Assembly: GCA_001602645.1 (NCBI GenBank)
Contig: LUYE01000021.1
Span: 1 to 64,000 of the forward strand
DNA from: Methanosarcinales archaeon Methan_01
Lineage (GTDB): Archaea > Halobacteriota > Methanosarcinia > Methanotrichales > Methanotrichaceae
Direction: 5' to 3'
DNA length: 64,000 nucleotides
Both the position numbers and the translations under genes were made by a program. The notes beneath the pieces are model-generated. The model did no database searches. It was not told where the DNA came from and saw nothing but the letters and a program-made list of their open reading frames with translations. This document shows positions 19,090-28,376 of the stretch, in pieces (the stretch's first letter is position 1; each line of letters opens with the position of its first letter).

Positions 19090-19228
19090 CTGATCGATCC
19101 GTCAAGCTGCACCATCTTCGAAATGCAGAGGGCAGATCGCGGCGGGATTCGCGCAGAAAATTTGCGGCCTTTTTGAAAAAATGGTGGTCTCATACCTCCC
19201 AGGCCGCGAGCGCCCTCTTTAAATGTAT

Positions 19229-19405
19229 TTAGTGCCTCCTTCCCCCGTTTTCGAGGACCAGAACGCCATCGGCGCATCCGGTAACCCTGCGTTGCAGCCG
19301 CTGTTCTCCTCTTCCTCCGAAGGAGACCACCACATCCTTGTTGTAGAGGCGTTCCGGTATGAGCTTATCCATCATGGGATCAACTGAATTTAAAAATTCA
19401 GTCAT
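19229..19405 (-). CDS. Small hypothetical protein (58 aa)
   Basis: MTEFLNSVDPMMDKLIPERLYNKDVVVSFGGRGEQRLQRRVTGCADGVLVLENGGRRH preceded by GGAGG-like RBS. Confidence 0.45.
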   Translation of the reverse strand: MTEFLNSVDPMMDKLIPERLYNKDVVVSFGGRGEQRLQRRVTGCADGVLVLENGGRRH

Positions 19406-19462
19406 CTCCTCCCCGAGCTTTGGTCGATTTCCCCTCCGAGGGTCCCAACTCATCCGGCCAAA

Positions 19463-19829
19463 AGTTGAATCAAATTAATTTGCCTTAATTCAACCAAAAC
19501 TTATTTAACTGGGGACAGATATGGCGTGATATGCCGGTGCTTCCTTCAGACCTCCTGAAGAGCCAGAGCTGAAACCGAGCACAGGCAGCTTGGACAGCAA
19601 CAACCCATAGACCGAAAAAAAGTGGAAAAGCCCCAGAGCACGGCCAGCGACTGGTTTGCCCTCCTCCTGGAAAGCAATCCATCGTGCGAGGGGCTTTAAC
19701 CCCAAAAAACGGATGGCGGTTTCGCGCAAGGCCAGGTCTCATGGCCCTCGTGAATGCTCACAACTCTCCCGCCGTGGCTGGCCGCGCGAGATCTCCATTC
19801 GATATCTTCGACCCCCATCTTTGTAATAA
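19463..19829. repeat. Duplicated intergenic element, copy 1
   Basis: Shares caaattaa.ttg.cttaattcaaccaaaacttatttaactggggac.gatatggcgtgatatgccggtgcttccttcagacct.ctgaag and later blocks with copy 2. Confidence 0.8.
19469..19484 (+). promoter_or_regulatory. Putative operator atcaaattaatttgcc
   Basis: Contains palindrome CAAATTAATTTG; left edge of duplicated element copy 1. Confidence 0.45.
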
Positions 19830-19844
19830 GAGTTAGCCATCCGC

Positions 19845-20160
19845 AACTTGATCAAATTAAATTGTCTTAATTCAACCAAAACTTATTTAACTGGGGACTG
19901 ATATGGCGTGATATGCCGGTGCTTCCTTCAGACCTTCTGAAGAATCCGAACCGAGCACAGGCAGCTTGGACAGAACGACCTCATGGACCGAAATGCTCAG
20001 ACGTATCGTTGAAGATCGGTTTGCCCTCCTGCTGGTGTAAACCTTGGCGCGTCGGAGCTTTCACCTCGACCGGATGGGGGTCCCGCGCAAGTCCCGATCT
20101 TGTTGCCTCGAGTTGGTCCGCACGATCCCCGTTCGCTACTTTCCATCATCATAATTATCA
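19845..20160. repeat. Duplicated intergenic element, copy 2
   Basis: About 85 nt near-identical at the left end to copy 1, with further conserved blocks (ccgagcacaggcagcttggacag, ggtttgccctcct.ctgg, cgcgcaag). Confidence 0.8.
19851..19866 (+). promoter_or_regulatory. Putative operator atcaaattaaattgtc
   Basis: Same position in duplicated element copy 2. Confidence 0.45.
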
Positions 20161-20292
20161 TCCGTATTTGTCGTTATTTTGTTCTTATTAGTCATAAATA
20201 CCTCTCAAATATCCAAATATAACTCATAATATTTGTCAATTGAGTTTAATTTATGCGAAATCTATTTAAAGGATGTATGCAATAAAGCTTTA

Positions 20293-20308
20293 CTCAAATA
20301 AAGTTGTG
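20293..20308 (+). promoter_or_regulatory. Putative operator ctcaaataaagttgtg
   Basis: 13 of 16 or better agreement with the 5345 site; immediately upstream of the dockerin-binding-protein gene. Confidence 0.5.
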
Positions 20309-20318
20309 TGGTGTTAAA

Positions 20319-21548
20319 GTGGATCGTAGCCGAAGCTCCATCCCCATAATCGCGTTATGCATGTCGCTGGTCGTTATCCCCGCGGCAGATGCCGCTTATA
20401 CCGCATTTGCCTGGGAGTATGGAGATACTCTCACAGTTTACGGAAACGCCAATTTGGACGATGTCATAGACGAAGATGACATAGAATACGTTCGGGGGAT
20501 CATCGACGGAACAGAAGATGAGACCAAGTTTGCAGATGCCAACTACGATGGCCATATCGATGAGGATGACGTCGCTCAAATTGAGCTTATCATAGCTGGA
20601 GAGGAGGAGAAACTCACCATCCTGGACATGTCCAATCGTACTGTGACCGTGCCCATGCCGGTAGAACGAATTGTAGCAGCAAGTTCGGACACTTTACGAA
20701 CGCTGACAGTGCTAGGTGCCGAAGATAAAATCGTTGGATGTGACTACCCAACTAGTTGGTCCCCAATATGGTATGCCGCACCCGAGCTGGAAGACCTTCC
20801 GGATATCAGTGGTGGAGGAGACGGCTTAAACGTTGAATTGGCGATGTCTTTAGAGCCGGACGTCATATTTGTAGGGACTTCGGCCAAATTAAACGCCGAT
20901 GAAATTCAAGAGAAGTCCCAGGTTCCCACCATAGCTGTTACCAGTTATCCAAACGACCTCTGGATCGTCGATATGTTCAGGATTGTGGGAGCCGTAACAG
21001 GAAAAGATGAGAAGGCAAGGGATCTGATCGCCTACGCCGAGGAGAAGGTCGATGAGATTACAGAAATCACCTCCAAAATCCCCGATGAAGATAAGCCCGT
21101 AGTTTACACCACCCATGGTGGCGGAATGATAACCCAATGCTGTGGTGCGATCTCTGGCGTAGAATGGGCGGGCGGTTTAAACGCCGCGGAGTTTACCGGC
21201 AACTCTGAGGTTTCAAAGGAACAGGTCATCAAATGGAACCCCGATGTAATCCTCATCACTTTTGGAACTCCCGAGAAGATCGAGGCGGTGGTTTCAGATC
21301 CCGTTTTACAGGATGTAAACGCTGTAAAGAGCGGAAGGGTTTACTCGGTCTACATCAGCAAAGGCGGATGGGGATCATTGGGATCCCAGCTAGCCGCATT
21401 GAATTATCTTGCAAAGCTCTTCCACCCGGAGAAGTTCGAGGATCTGGACGTGGAAGAAGAGGGGAACGAGATTATGGAACACCTCTATGGTGTTGACGGA
21501 ATCTACACGGAGATGGCCGAAGAATATTACCTCCATAGGTGGGATTGA
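20319..21548 (+). CDS. Dockerin-like module fused to BtuF/FepB-type ABC substrate-binding protein (paralogue 1)
   Basis: GTG start chosen (ORF track 20304). Signal peptide; two dockerin-type loops GNANLDDVIDEDDIEYVRGII and ADANYDGHIDEDDVAQIELII; then TILDMSNRTVTVPMPVERIVAASSDTLRTLTVLGAEDKIVGCD. Confidence 0.87.
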   Translation: MDRSRSSIPIIALCMSLVVIPAADAAYTAFAWEYGDTLTVYGNANLDDVIDEDDIEYVRGIIDGTEDETKFADANYDGHIDEDDVAQIELIIAGEEEKLTILDMSNRTVTVPMPVERIVAASSDTLRTLTVLGAEDKIVGCDYPTSWSPIWYAAPELEDLPDISGGGDGLNVELAMSLEPDVIFVGTSAKLNADEIQEKSQVPTIAVTSYPNDLWIVDMFRIVGAVTGKDEKARDLIAYAEEKVDEITEITSKIPDEDKPVVYTTHGGGMITQCCGAISGVEWAGGLNAAEFTGNSEVSKEQVIKWNPDVILITFGTPEKIEAVVSDPVLQDVNAVKSGRVYSVYISKGGWGSLGSQLAALNYLAKLFHPEKFEDLDVEEEGNEIMEHLYGVDGIYTEMAEEYYLHRWD

Positions 21549-21561
21549 GGAGGCGAAAACG

Positions 21562-22797
21562 ATGCGGGAGACCTTTTTTAGCATATTGGTTTCGTTTGCA
21601 TTATGTTTGTCATTAGTCATCGCGCCCGCTGCTGCAAACGGCGAGTTATTTCACCGGGCGAGTGAAAATACGCTCACAGTTTACGGAAACGCCAATTTGG
21701 ACAACGTCATCGACGGAGATGACATAGAGTACGTTCAGGGGATATTAGACGGAACAGAAGATGAGACGCAGTTTGCGGATGCCAATTACGATGGCCAGAT
21801 TGGCGAGGACGACGTCGCTCAAATCAGAGCGATAATCGAAAGGAACGAGACCGAGCTGACCCTCCTCGATATGGCAGGCCGAGCGGTTACAGTTCCAAGA
21901 CCTATAGAGCGGGTGGTATCGGCTGCGGGCCTTGACAGCACGAGAGCCCTAGTGTATCTTGAGGATGAAGACAAGATTGTGGGGTTAAGCAGTTACAGCA
22001 CCTCCTGGTCTCCGATAAAGTATGCAGCACCTGAACTTGCAGAAGTGCCCGTCGTCGGCTCCGGCGAGCTGAACCTAGAACAGATCGCAATATTGGAGCC
22101 TGATGTGATATTTGCGGGAACTAGATCTAACCTCGACGCGATCCAGGAGAAGACCCACATCCCCACCGTGGGGGTCTTGTCGGGAATCGACAGCTGTTTG
22201 GCCCTCGATATGCTCAGAACGATAGGCTGGACCATGAGAAGCGAAGATAGGGCTGAAGAGCTGATCTCTTACGCCGACGGGAAACTCTCCGCGGTTACAG
22301 AGATCACGTCACAGATACCCGAAGATGAAAAGCCGAGGGTCTACTCTTGCAGCGGCCTTCATGAAGGGATTACGACAGCTCTCAGCTACAAGCTCGTCGT
22401 AGAAGCCGCAGGCGGAGTCGACGTTGCTCCTGAGCTGGCAAATAGCAGCAAGACGACGATCTCGAAAGAGAAGATCATCGATTGGAACCCCGATATCATC
22501 ATCGCTCACAACGGAGATCCAGACCAGATGGATGCAGTTCTCTCAGACCCGGTTCTGCAGAGCGTTAACGCGGTGAATAACGGGAGCATATATCCGGTGA
22601 TGATAGGCCTCAGCGGAAAGGGCATCCTCGCAGAATCCGTCACGCAGGTTCTTTACCTCGCCAAGCTCTTCCACCCCGATAGGTTCGAAGATTTAGACGT
22701 AGAAGAAGAGGGAAACGAGATTTTAAAGACCTTTTACGGAGTCGACGGGCTCTACACCGAGCTTGAAAACGAGTTTCAGCTTTACAGATGGGATTGA
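21562..22797 (+). CDS. Dockerin-like module fused to BtuF/FepB-type ABC substrate-binding protein (paralogue 2)
   Basis: MRETFFSILVSFALCLSLVIAPAAANG signal; GNANLDNVIDGDDIEYVQGIL and ADANYDGQIGEDDVAQIRAII; TLLDMAGRAVTVPRPIERVVSAAG. Confidence 0.87.
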   Translation: MRETFFSILVSFALCLSLVIAPAAANGELFHRASENTLTVYGNANLDNVIDGDDIEYVQGILDGTEDETQFADANYDGQIGEDDVAQIRAIIERNETELTLLDMAGRAVTVPRPIERVVSAAGLDSTRALVYLEDEDKIVGLSSYSTSWSPIKYAAPELAEVPVVGSGELNLEQIAILEPDVIFAGTRSNLDAIQEKTHIPTVGVLSGIDSCLALDMLRTIGWTMRSEDRAEELISYADGKLSAVTEITSQIPEDEKPRVYSCSGLHEGITTALSYKLVVEAAGGVDVAPELANSSKTTISKEKIIDWNPDIIIAHNGDPDQMDAVLSDPVLQSVNAVNNGSIYPVMIGLSGKGILAESVTQVLYLAKLFHPDRFEDLDVEEEGNEILKTFYGVDGLYTELENEFQLYRWD

Positions 22798-22911
22798 AGA
22801 GGATGACAAAAAAAGAGGTCGTCGGATGATGCCGAGAGTGATAAAGATCGCCGCCGGAATAAAGAGCCAAAACGAGCTTCGATATGGCGATAAGATGAGA
22901 TCGGAATTGGG

Positions 22912-23709
22912 ATGATCGCTTTGGACCTGAACCTCACCTTCATTGGAGGAGCGCTTCTGGTGGTCCTGATCTTGATCTTCTCCATGAAGATCACCCGGCA
23001 ATACGAACGAGCAGTCGTCTTCAGGTTCGGAAAACTCCGAGGCGAGAGGGGTCCGGGGCTCTTCTTCATAGTGCCCCTGGTGGATCGGATCGTCAAGGTC
23101 GATCTCAGGGTGAGGGAACTGGACGTTCCAAGACAGACGGTGATTTCCAGCGACAACGTCAGCGTCGACGTCGATGCTGTCATCTACTACAAGGTGACCG
23201 ACTCGACGAGGGCGATCGTGGAGGTGGAAGACTACGGAGCAGCGACGGCGCTTCTCGCCCAGACGACCTTGAGGGACGTCCTCGGCCAAAACGAGCTCGA
23301 CACCATCCTCTCCAACCGGGACGAGCTGAACGCGGAGATTCAGGCGATCCTGGACGAGATGACCGGTCCCTGGGGGATCAAGGTGGTCACCGCCACCTTG
23401 AGGGACGTGGCCCTCCCCGAGAACATGCTCCGGGCCATCGCCAGACAGGCGGAGGCCGAAAGGGAGAAGAGAGCCCGGATCATCCTCGCCGAGGGCGAGT
23501 ATCAGGCATCCCAACGGATGAACGACGCCGCCACCCTCTACGAGGAGAAGCCCTCCGCCCTGAAGCTGAGAGAGTTTCAGACCCTCACCGAGATCGCCAA
23601 GGAGAAGAATCTGATCGTGGTGTCCACCGGAGTTGAAAGCGCCAGAACTCCCGGGGATATCGGTGCCCCTGCCGGTTTGGCGAGGGCGGTCACTGAGAGG
23701 CGGGGATGA
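22912..23709 (+). CDS. SPFH/slipin (stomatin-like) protein
   Basis: N-terminal TM then QYERAVVFRFGKLRGERGPGLFFIVPLVDRIVKVDLRVRELDVPRQTVISSDNVSVDVDAVIYYKV; classic slipin. Confidence 0.95.
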   Translation: MIALDLNLTFIGGALLVVLILIFSMKITRQYERAVVFRFGKLRGERGPGLFFIVPLVDRIVKVDLRVRELDVPRQTVISSDNVSVDVDAVIYYKVTDSTRAIVEVEDYGAATALLAQTTLRDVLGQNELDTILSNRDELNAEIQAILDEMTGPWGIKVVTATLRDVALPENMLRAIARQAEAEREKRARIILAEGEYQASQRMNDAATLYEEKPSALKLREFQTLTEIAKEKNLIVVSTGVESARTPGDIGAPAGLARAVTERRG

Positions 23710-24797
23710 CAAAGGCCTTCAGACGCCATTCGTCCCGAACCGGAAAGAGGTCGGATGTTCAGAGGGAGTTTGACAAATTTGTAGGAAGAAAAATATTGTT
23801 TATGTTTGCCCTCATGGTTCTGGCCGTGATCCTGGTGGGGGTGAGCGTAACCTTCGGCCCTTTGGAGATCACCGTATTAGAGGTCTACGAGGCGATAATT
23901 CAGAGGATTTTATCCACGGACCTCGGCATGGACGAGCTCACAGAGCTCGTCATATGGAACATCAGGCTTCCCAGGATCATGTGGGGCCTCGCGGCAGGCT
24001 TCGGCCTGGGGGTTGCAGGATGTATCATGCAGGCCGTCCTCAGAAATCCCCTGGCAAGCCCCTTCACGTTGGGCATATCGGCTGGCGCGAACTTCGGCGT
24101 CTCTCTGGCGATAATTCTGGATTTCGCCATCTTCGGTGGGATGTACGCAGTTATCGGAAACGCCTTCATCTTTGCCTTTTTGACCTCAATGATCATCATC
24201 GGCATCTCCGCCATTAAGGGCGGGACCGTCGAGATCCTGATCCTCGCCGGGATCGCATTGAACTACGTATTCCGCGCCGCAAGTGACCTTTTCAAGTACT
24301 TTGCGACCTATGAGCAGAAGGAGGCGACCCAGGCCTTCGGTCAGGGCGATCTCGGCACCTTCGGCTGGAGCGAGCTTTCTCTCGTCGCTTTGATCATCCT
24401 CGTCTGCATGATCCTGGTGACACCAAAACTGAGGGATCTGAACATAATGACCGCAGGCGATGAGACCGCCAAGAGCCTGGGGATAGATGCTGGAAATCTC
24501 AGGATGTTTGTGATGATGGTGGCCAGCTTCCTTGTAGCCAGCGTCGTTGCCTTCGTCGGGCCCATCGGATTTGTGGGGCTGGTGGGGCCCCACATGTCCC
24601 GGATGATCATCGGTTCAGACCACCGGTTCCAGCTTCCGGCCTCCGGCCTTCTTGGAGCCATAATCCTGGTCGCCTCAGACATCCTCGGGATGAACATCAT
24701 CCCGCCCATAATCATCCCTGTAGGGATCATGACCTCCATTCTGGGGGTCCCCTTCTTCTTCTATCTGATATTGACCCGGAGGAGGGAGTACTGGTAA
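23706..24797 (+). CDS. FecCD/BtuC-type ABC transporter permease
   Basis: IRLPRIMWGLAAGFGLGVAGCIMQAVLRNPLASPFTLGISAGANFG; 4-bp overlap with slipin. Confidence 0.93.
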   Translation: MTKAFRRHSSRTGKRSDVQREFDKFVGRKILFMFALMVLAVILVGVSVTFGPLEITVLEVYEAIIQRILSTDLGMDELTELVIWNIRLPRIMWGLAAGFGLGVAGCIMQAVLRNPLASPFTLGISAGANFGVSLAIILDFAIFGGMYAVIGNAFIFAFLTSMIIIGISAIKGGTVEILILAGIALNYVFRAASDLFKYFATYEQKEATQAFGQGDLGTFGWSELSLVALIILVCMILVTPKLRDLNIMTAGDETAKSLGIDAGNLRMFVMMVASFLVASVVAFVGPIGFVGLVGPHMSRMIIGSDHRFQLPASGLLGAIILVASDILGMNIIPPIIIPVGIMTSILGVPFFFYLILTRRREYW

Positions 24798-24798
24798 A

Positions 24799-25695
24799 AT
24801 GATGATAAAGCTTGCGATCAACGGCCTGACCTTCAGCTACAACAGCGTTCCAATTCTGGACGATATCTGCATGGAGGTGGCGCCAGCCAAGCTGCTCAGC
24901 ATCGTCGGACCAAACGGCACCGGCAAGTCCACTTTGCTCAAGTGCGTAGATCGGGTGCTGAAACCTCAGCAAGGAAGCATCCTCCTGGACCGCAAAGATA
25001 TCATGAAGATGGACCGGATGGAGATCGCAAAAGAGGTGGGGTACGTCCAGCAGAACGTAAAGCGGAGCTTTCCAACTACGGTATTCGATACCGTGATCAT
25101 GGGGAGGAGACCTCACCAGGGCTGGCGCACGAGAGAGGAAGATCAGGAGATCGTCTGGGAGATCCTCGAGCTTCTGGACATCGATCAGTTCGCGTTGAAG
25201 TACTTCAACGAGCTCAGCGGGGGCCAGCAGCAGAGGGTGCTGATAGCTCGAGCTCTGGCCCAGGAGGCCAGCGTTCTGCTATTGGACGAGCCCACTTCCA
25301 ACCTGGACATCAAGCGCCAGCTGGAGGTCATGGACATAGTAAAGGAGCTCGTGAGAACTAAGAGGATCACCGCCATCGTGGCCATCCACGATCTCAACCT
25401 GGCGTCGAGATACTCGGATCGGATGATCATGATGAAAGACGGAAAGATCGTCATAGCCGGAGACCCGGGAGAAGTTCTGACCGCCGAGAAGATCGAGGCG
25501 ATCTATGGCGTCAAAGTTGACATAAAAATTCAGTCTGATGCGCCTTACGTCATCCCGTTGAAACCGGTTAAGACGAAAAAAGTCAGGCATCACGGGAACT
25601 ATTTTATAGCACGAAGTAAGAAACAAAGTTCGTCCATCGACCGAATTTCAGATAACCTTTCAGAGCGGTTTGGTCAGGTGAAAGTTCTGAAGTGA
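24799..25695 (+). CDS. BtuD/FepC-type ABC transporter ATPase with C-terminal extension
   Basis: GPNGTGKSTLLKCVDRVLKPQQG; ELSGGQQQRVLIARALAQEASVLLLDEPTSNLD. Confidence 0.93.
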   Translation: MMIKLAINGLTFSYNSVPILDDICMEVAPAKLLSIVGPNGTGKSTLLKCVDRVLKPQQGSILLDRKDIMKMDRMEIAKEVGYVQQNVKRSFPTTVFDTVIMGRRPHQGWRTREEDQEIVWEILELLDIDQFALKYFNELSGGQQQRVLIARALAQEASVLLLDEPTSNLDIKRQLEVMDIVKELVRTKRITAIVAIHDLNLASRYSDRMIMMKDGKIVIAGDPGEVLTAEKIEAIYGVKVDIKIQSDAPYVIPLKPVKTKKVRHHGNYFIARSKKQSSSIDRISDNLSERFGQVKVLK

Positions 25696-25774
25696 ACGTT
25701 TGAGCGCAGCACCATATTCGTATATCCAGCGTCAGATTCACGATAATACACCTTTTAGGTTGGGGCGAAACGAG

Positions 25775-27103
25775 ATGAAGTTAGATGACATATCCTTGGA
25801 GGGAAAATGCCTCCGATTGAGCGAAGTCGTCGAGGATGTGGCCCTGCCCAAAACTGCCGATGCTCAATATCCAGGGTCACATTGCGCTTTCAGAACGGTG
25901 GCTGGTATCCTACCTCTCATCAAAAACTCCTATGGGCTGCTTTTGGGCCCGGCCATCTGTCTTTACAACGCCAAGCTGACCGTGAACATCAGGTCTCTGA
26001 CCTCTGACCCCCGGCCAAACAACCTCCTATTTCTTACATACTCCCAGGACGATATAATATTCGGATTTCACAAGAAGGTCCGAGAGGCCATTTTGGAGGT
26101 GGATCGTAAATACCATCCGGAGGTGTTGTTCTTGGTCACAACGTGTCTGCAAGAGATCATCGGAGAGGATTTCGATGCCTCCGTAGAGGAGATCCAGAGG
26201 ATGGTGAAGGCCAGGCTGCTGGTGATCCACACCGACAACTTCACCTGCGAAGATGCCGCACCCGGCATCGAGAACGTCTTCTTATCCTTGTCGGAGTTGA
26301 TGGAGCCCCAGGAGACGGTGGAGGGGTCTATCAACCTGTTGGGCTTTTGGACGTCGAAAGCGAAGACGACGGAGCTTGCTCGGCTGCTGGGCTCTGAGGG
26401 CATAAAGATCAAAAACGCGATACCTTCTTACTGTAGCCCAGAAGATCTGAGTCGCGCGCCCGGAGTTTCGCTTAACATAGCATTGGACCATTTTGCTCTG
26501 AAGCTTGCCAAAAAGATGAAGGAGATGTTTGGCACAGAGTACATCTATTGCGAGAGGCCCTATCATCCGGATTCTATCGAGCTATGGTACCAGAAGATCG
26601 CGGACGCCTCGGGCATCGATCTGGATTTGAAGGTCGCAGACCTTAAGAGAGAGACCGAAGAGCTGATCTCTCAGGCGAAGGGCAGTTTCTCAGGCAAGAG
26701 CTGTGCCCTCTTTGGCCAGCCCGGAAGGACCCTGGACATGGCGTTCCTCCTTTCTGAGCTGGGGATCGAGCTGAAGGCGATCATGCTTCATCGCCTTCTC
26801 TCCGACGATTACAGAGATGCTCAAAAGCTTCTGGCCGAGGGAATCGATCCTCTCGTCTTCAGAGGGGACAACGCCCTTCAAACTGAGAAACTGCTCTCGA
26901 CTTTGAGGCCAGATATCTGCATAGGGTGCAGAGATTATGGGGTTCTTGCCAGGCAGGGAATCGAGCCATGTATGCTGATTCCATCGCACTTCAAGCTGGG
27001 ATTTGAGGCTACTAATGAAATCTTAAATCTCATGCGTCAAGAGCCCGCAGGCTTTTGGGCTCTGAGATACAAAGAACAACTCTTGAACAATGGGGCGGTC
27101 TAG
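25775..27103 (+). CDS. Nitrogenase-like component 1, NifD/NifE-type subunit
   Basis: ATG 25775 chosen (ORF track 25700). YPGSHCAFRT, GPAICLYN and TTCLQEIIGED match the three NifD-type Fe-S cysteine regions. Confidence 0.85.
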   Translation: MKLDDISLEGKCLRLSEVVEDVALPKTADAQYPGSHCAFRTVAGILPLIKNSYGLLLGPAICLYNAKLTVNIRSLTSDPRPNNLLFLTYSQDDIIFGFHKKVREAILEVDRKYHPEVLFLVTTCLQEIIGEDFDASVEEIQRMVKARLLVIHTDNFTCEDAAPGIENVFLSLSELMEPQETVEGSINLLGFWTSKAKTTELARLLGSEGIKIKNAIPSYCSPEDLSRAPGVSLNIALDHFALKLAKKMKEMFGTEYIYCERPYHPDSIELWYQKIADASGIDLDLKVADLKRETEELISQAKGSFSGKSCALFGQPGRTLDMAFLLSELGIELKAIMLHRLLSDDYRDAQKLLAEGIDPLVFRGDNALQTEKLLSTLRPDICIGCRDYGVLARQGIEPCMLIPSHFKLGFEATNEILNLMRQEPAGFWALRYKEQLLNNGAV

Positions 27104-27104
27104 A

Positions 27105-28376
27105 ATGGATCTGAAGTTGAAGAGCTATCCTGCGCCTTCCGATTATTTTGGGGTTTTGTGGGGCCTTTCCGGCGTCGAAGATCTTTTGGTTCTGGAACAC
27201 GGGTCCACCGGAACCTGTAGCTACAACGTCGTCAATTACATGATAATGAACAAACAGTCCCCAAAGGGGAAGCTCTTCTCCTGCGGGATGGACGAAGATG
27301 ACGTGGTGATGGGACGAGATGACAAATTGAAACGGGCGGTGGAGGAGCTTGATCAGACCTTTCATCCCAAGATCATCGCCTTAGTGGCAACTGCTGTGAC
27401 TTCGGTGATCGGCCTGGACCTAGGTGGCATCATCGAGGAGATCCAGGCCAGAACTGATGCAAAGCTTCTCTCCTTTGCCAGCGGAGGCTTTGCCGGAGAC
27501 TACACTTTGGGAATAAAAGAGGTCTTCCGCAAGTTGGCAATGGAGGTGGCTGAAGAGCCAAAAGAGCGAAAGCCGTTTTCGGTCAACGTTATTGGACCCG
27601 CGATCGACTCCTTCAACAACGTCTCAGATCTGGCCGAGCTGAGACGGTTGCTGAGTCTCTTGGGAGCCGACATCAACACGGTATTCACCTGCCACACGAG
27701 CGTCGGCGAGATAGAGAGCATGGCTTCAGCCTCTCTGAACCTGGTTACAAGAGATGCGGGCCTGGGGGCTGCCCAGATCCTTGAAGACCGTTTCGGGATT
27801 CCTTACGTTTATGGCCTTCCTTTCGGGGTAAAAGGAACGGTTGAGTGGCTGAAAGAGGTGGGTGAGAGGCTGGACTTGTATCTGGGGAGGGGGACGTTGG
27901 CCTCTGAGCTGGAAAGATACGGATTTTCCATCTTGGAGCTTACAACCCCTCTCCAGAGATGTGATCACCTTAGGGCGGTGATCTCCTGTCCGTATGACTA
28001 CGCCTTGGGATTGACCAAGTTCATGCAGAAAGAATGGGGCATAAACCCCTCTCTAGTAGTGTTGCCAAACATTCCTGATGATCCCAAATTCAGGGAGGAA
28101 TTCAACAGGTTGGGCCTATTTGACGTTCTGATCGAGCCTGATACCACAACTCTGGAAGAGGCGATGGCCAGAATCGATCCTCACATCATCTTCGGAAACT
28201 CTTATGACCTTCACATCGCAAAGAACGTTCCCATCAGGGTCCATGCTGCCTTTCCGGCCTTCGATTACATTTATCGGTTTGATGGTACACCCTTTGTCGG
28301 GTTCAGAGGGCACGCTTATCTCACACAGACTTTCGTCAATTTGCTCAACCAGAATCCTGAGGTGTTCCGAAATTGA
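27105..28376 (+). CDS. Nitrogenase-like component 1, NifK/NifN-type subunit
   Basis: [60 protein letters not shown] parallels the NifK/CfbD layout. Confidence 0.85.
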   Translation: MDLKLKSYPAPSDYFGVLWGLSGVEDLLVLEHGSTGTCSYNVVNYMIMNKQSPKGKLFSCGMDEDDVVMGRDDKLKRAVEELDQTFHPKIIALVATAVTSVIGLDLGGIIEEIQARTDAKLLSFASGGFAGDYTLGIKEVFRKLAMEVAEEPKERKPFSVNVIGPAIDSFNNVSDLAELRRLLSLLGADINTVFTCHTSVGEIESMASASLNLVTRDAGLGAAQILEDRFGIPYVYGLPFGVKGTVEWLKEVGERLDLYLGRGTLASELERYGFSILELTTPLQRCDHLRAVISCPYDYALGLTKFMQKEWGINPSLVVLPNIPDDPKFREEFNRLGLFDVLIEPDTTTLEEAMARIDPHIIFGNSYDLHIAKNVPIRVHAAFPAFDYIYRFDGTPFVGFRGHAYLTQTFVNLLNQNPEVFRN

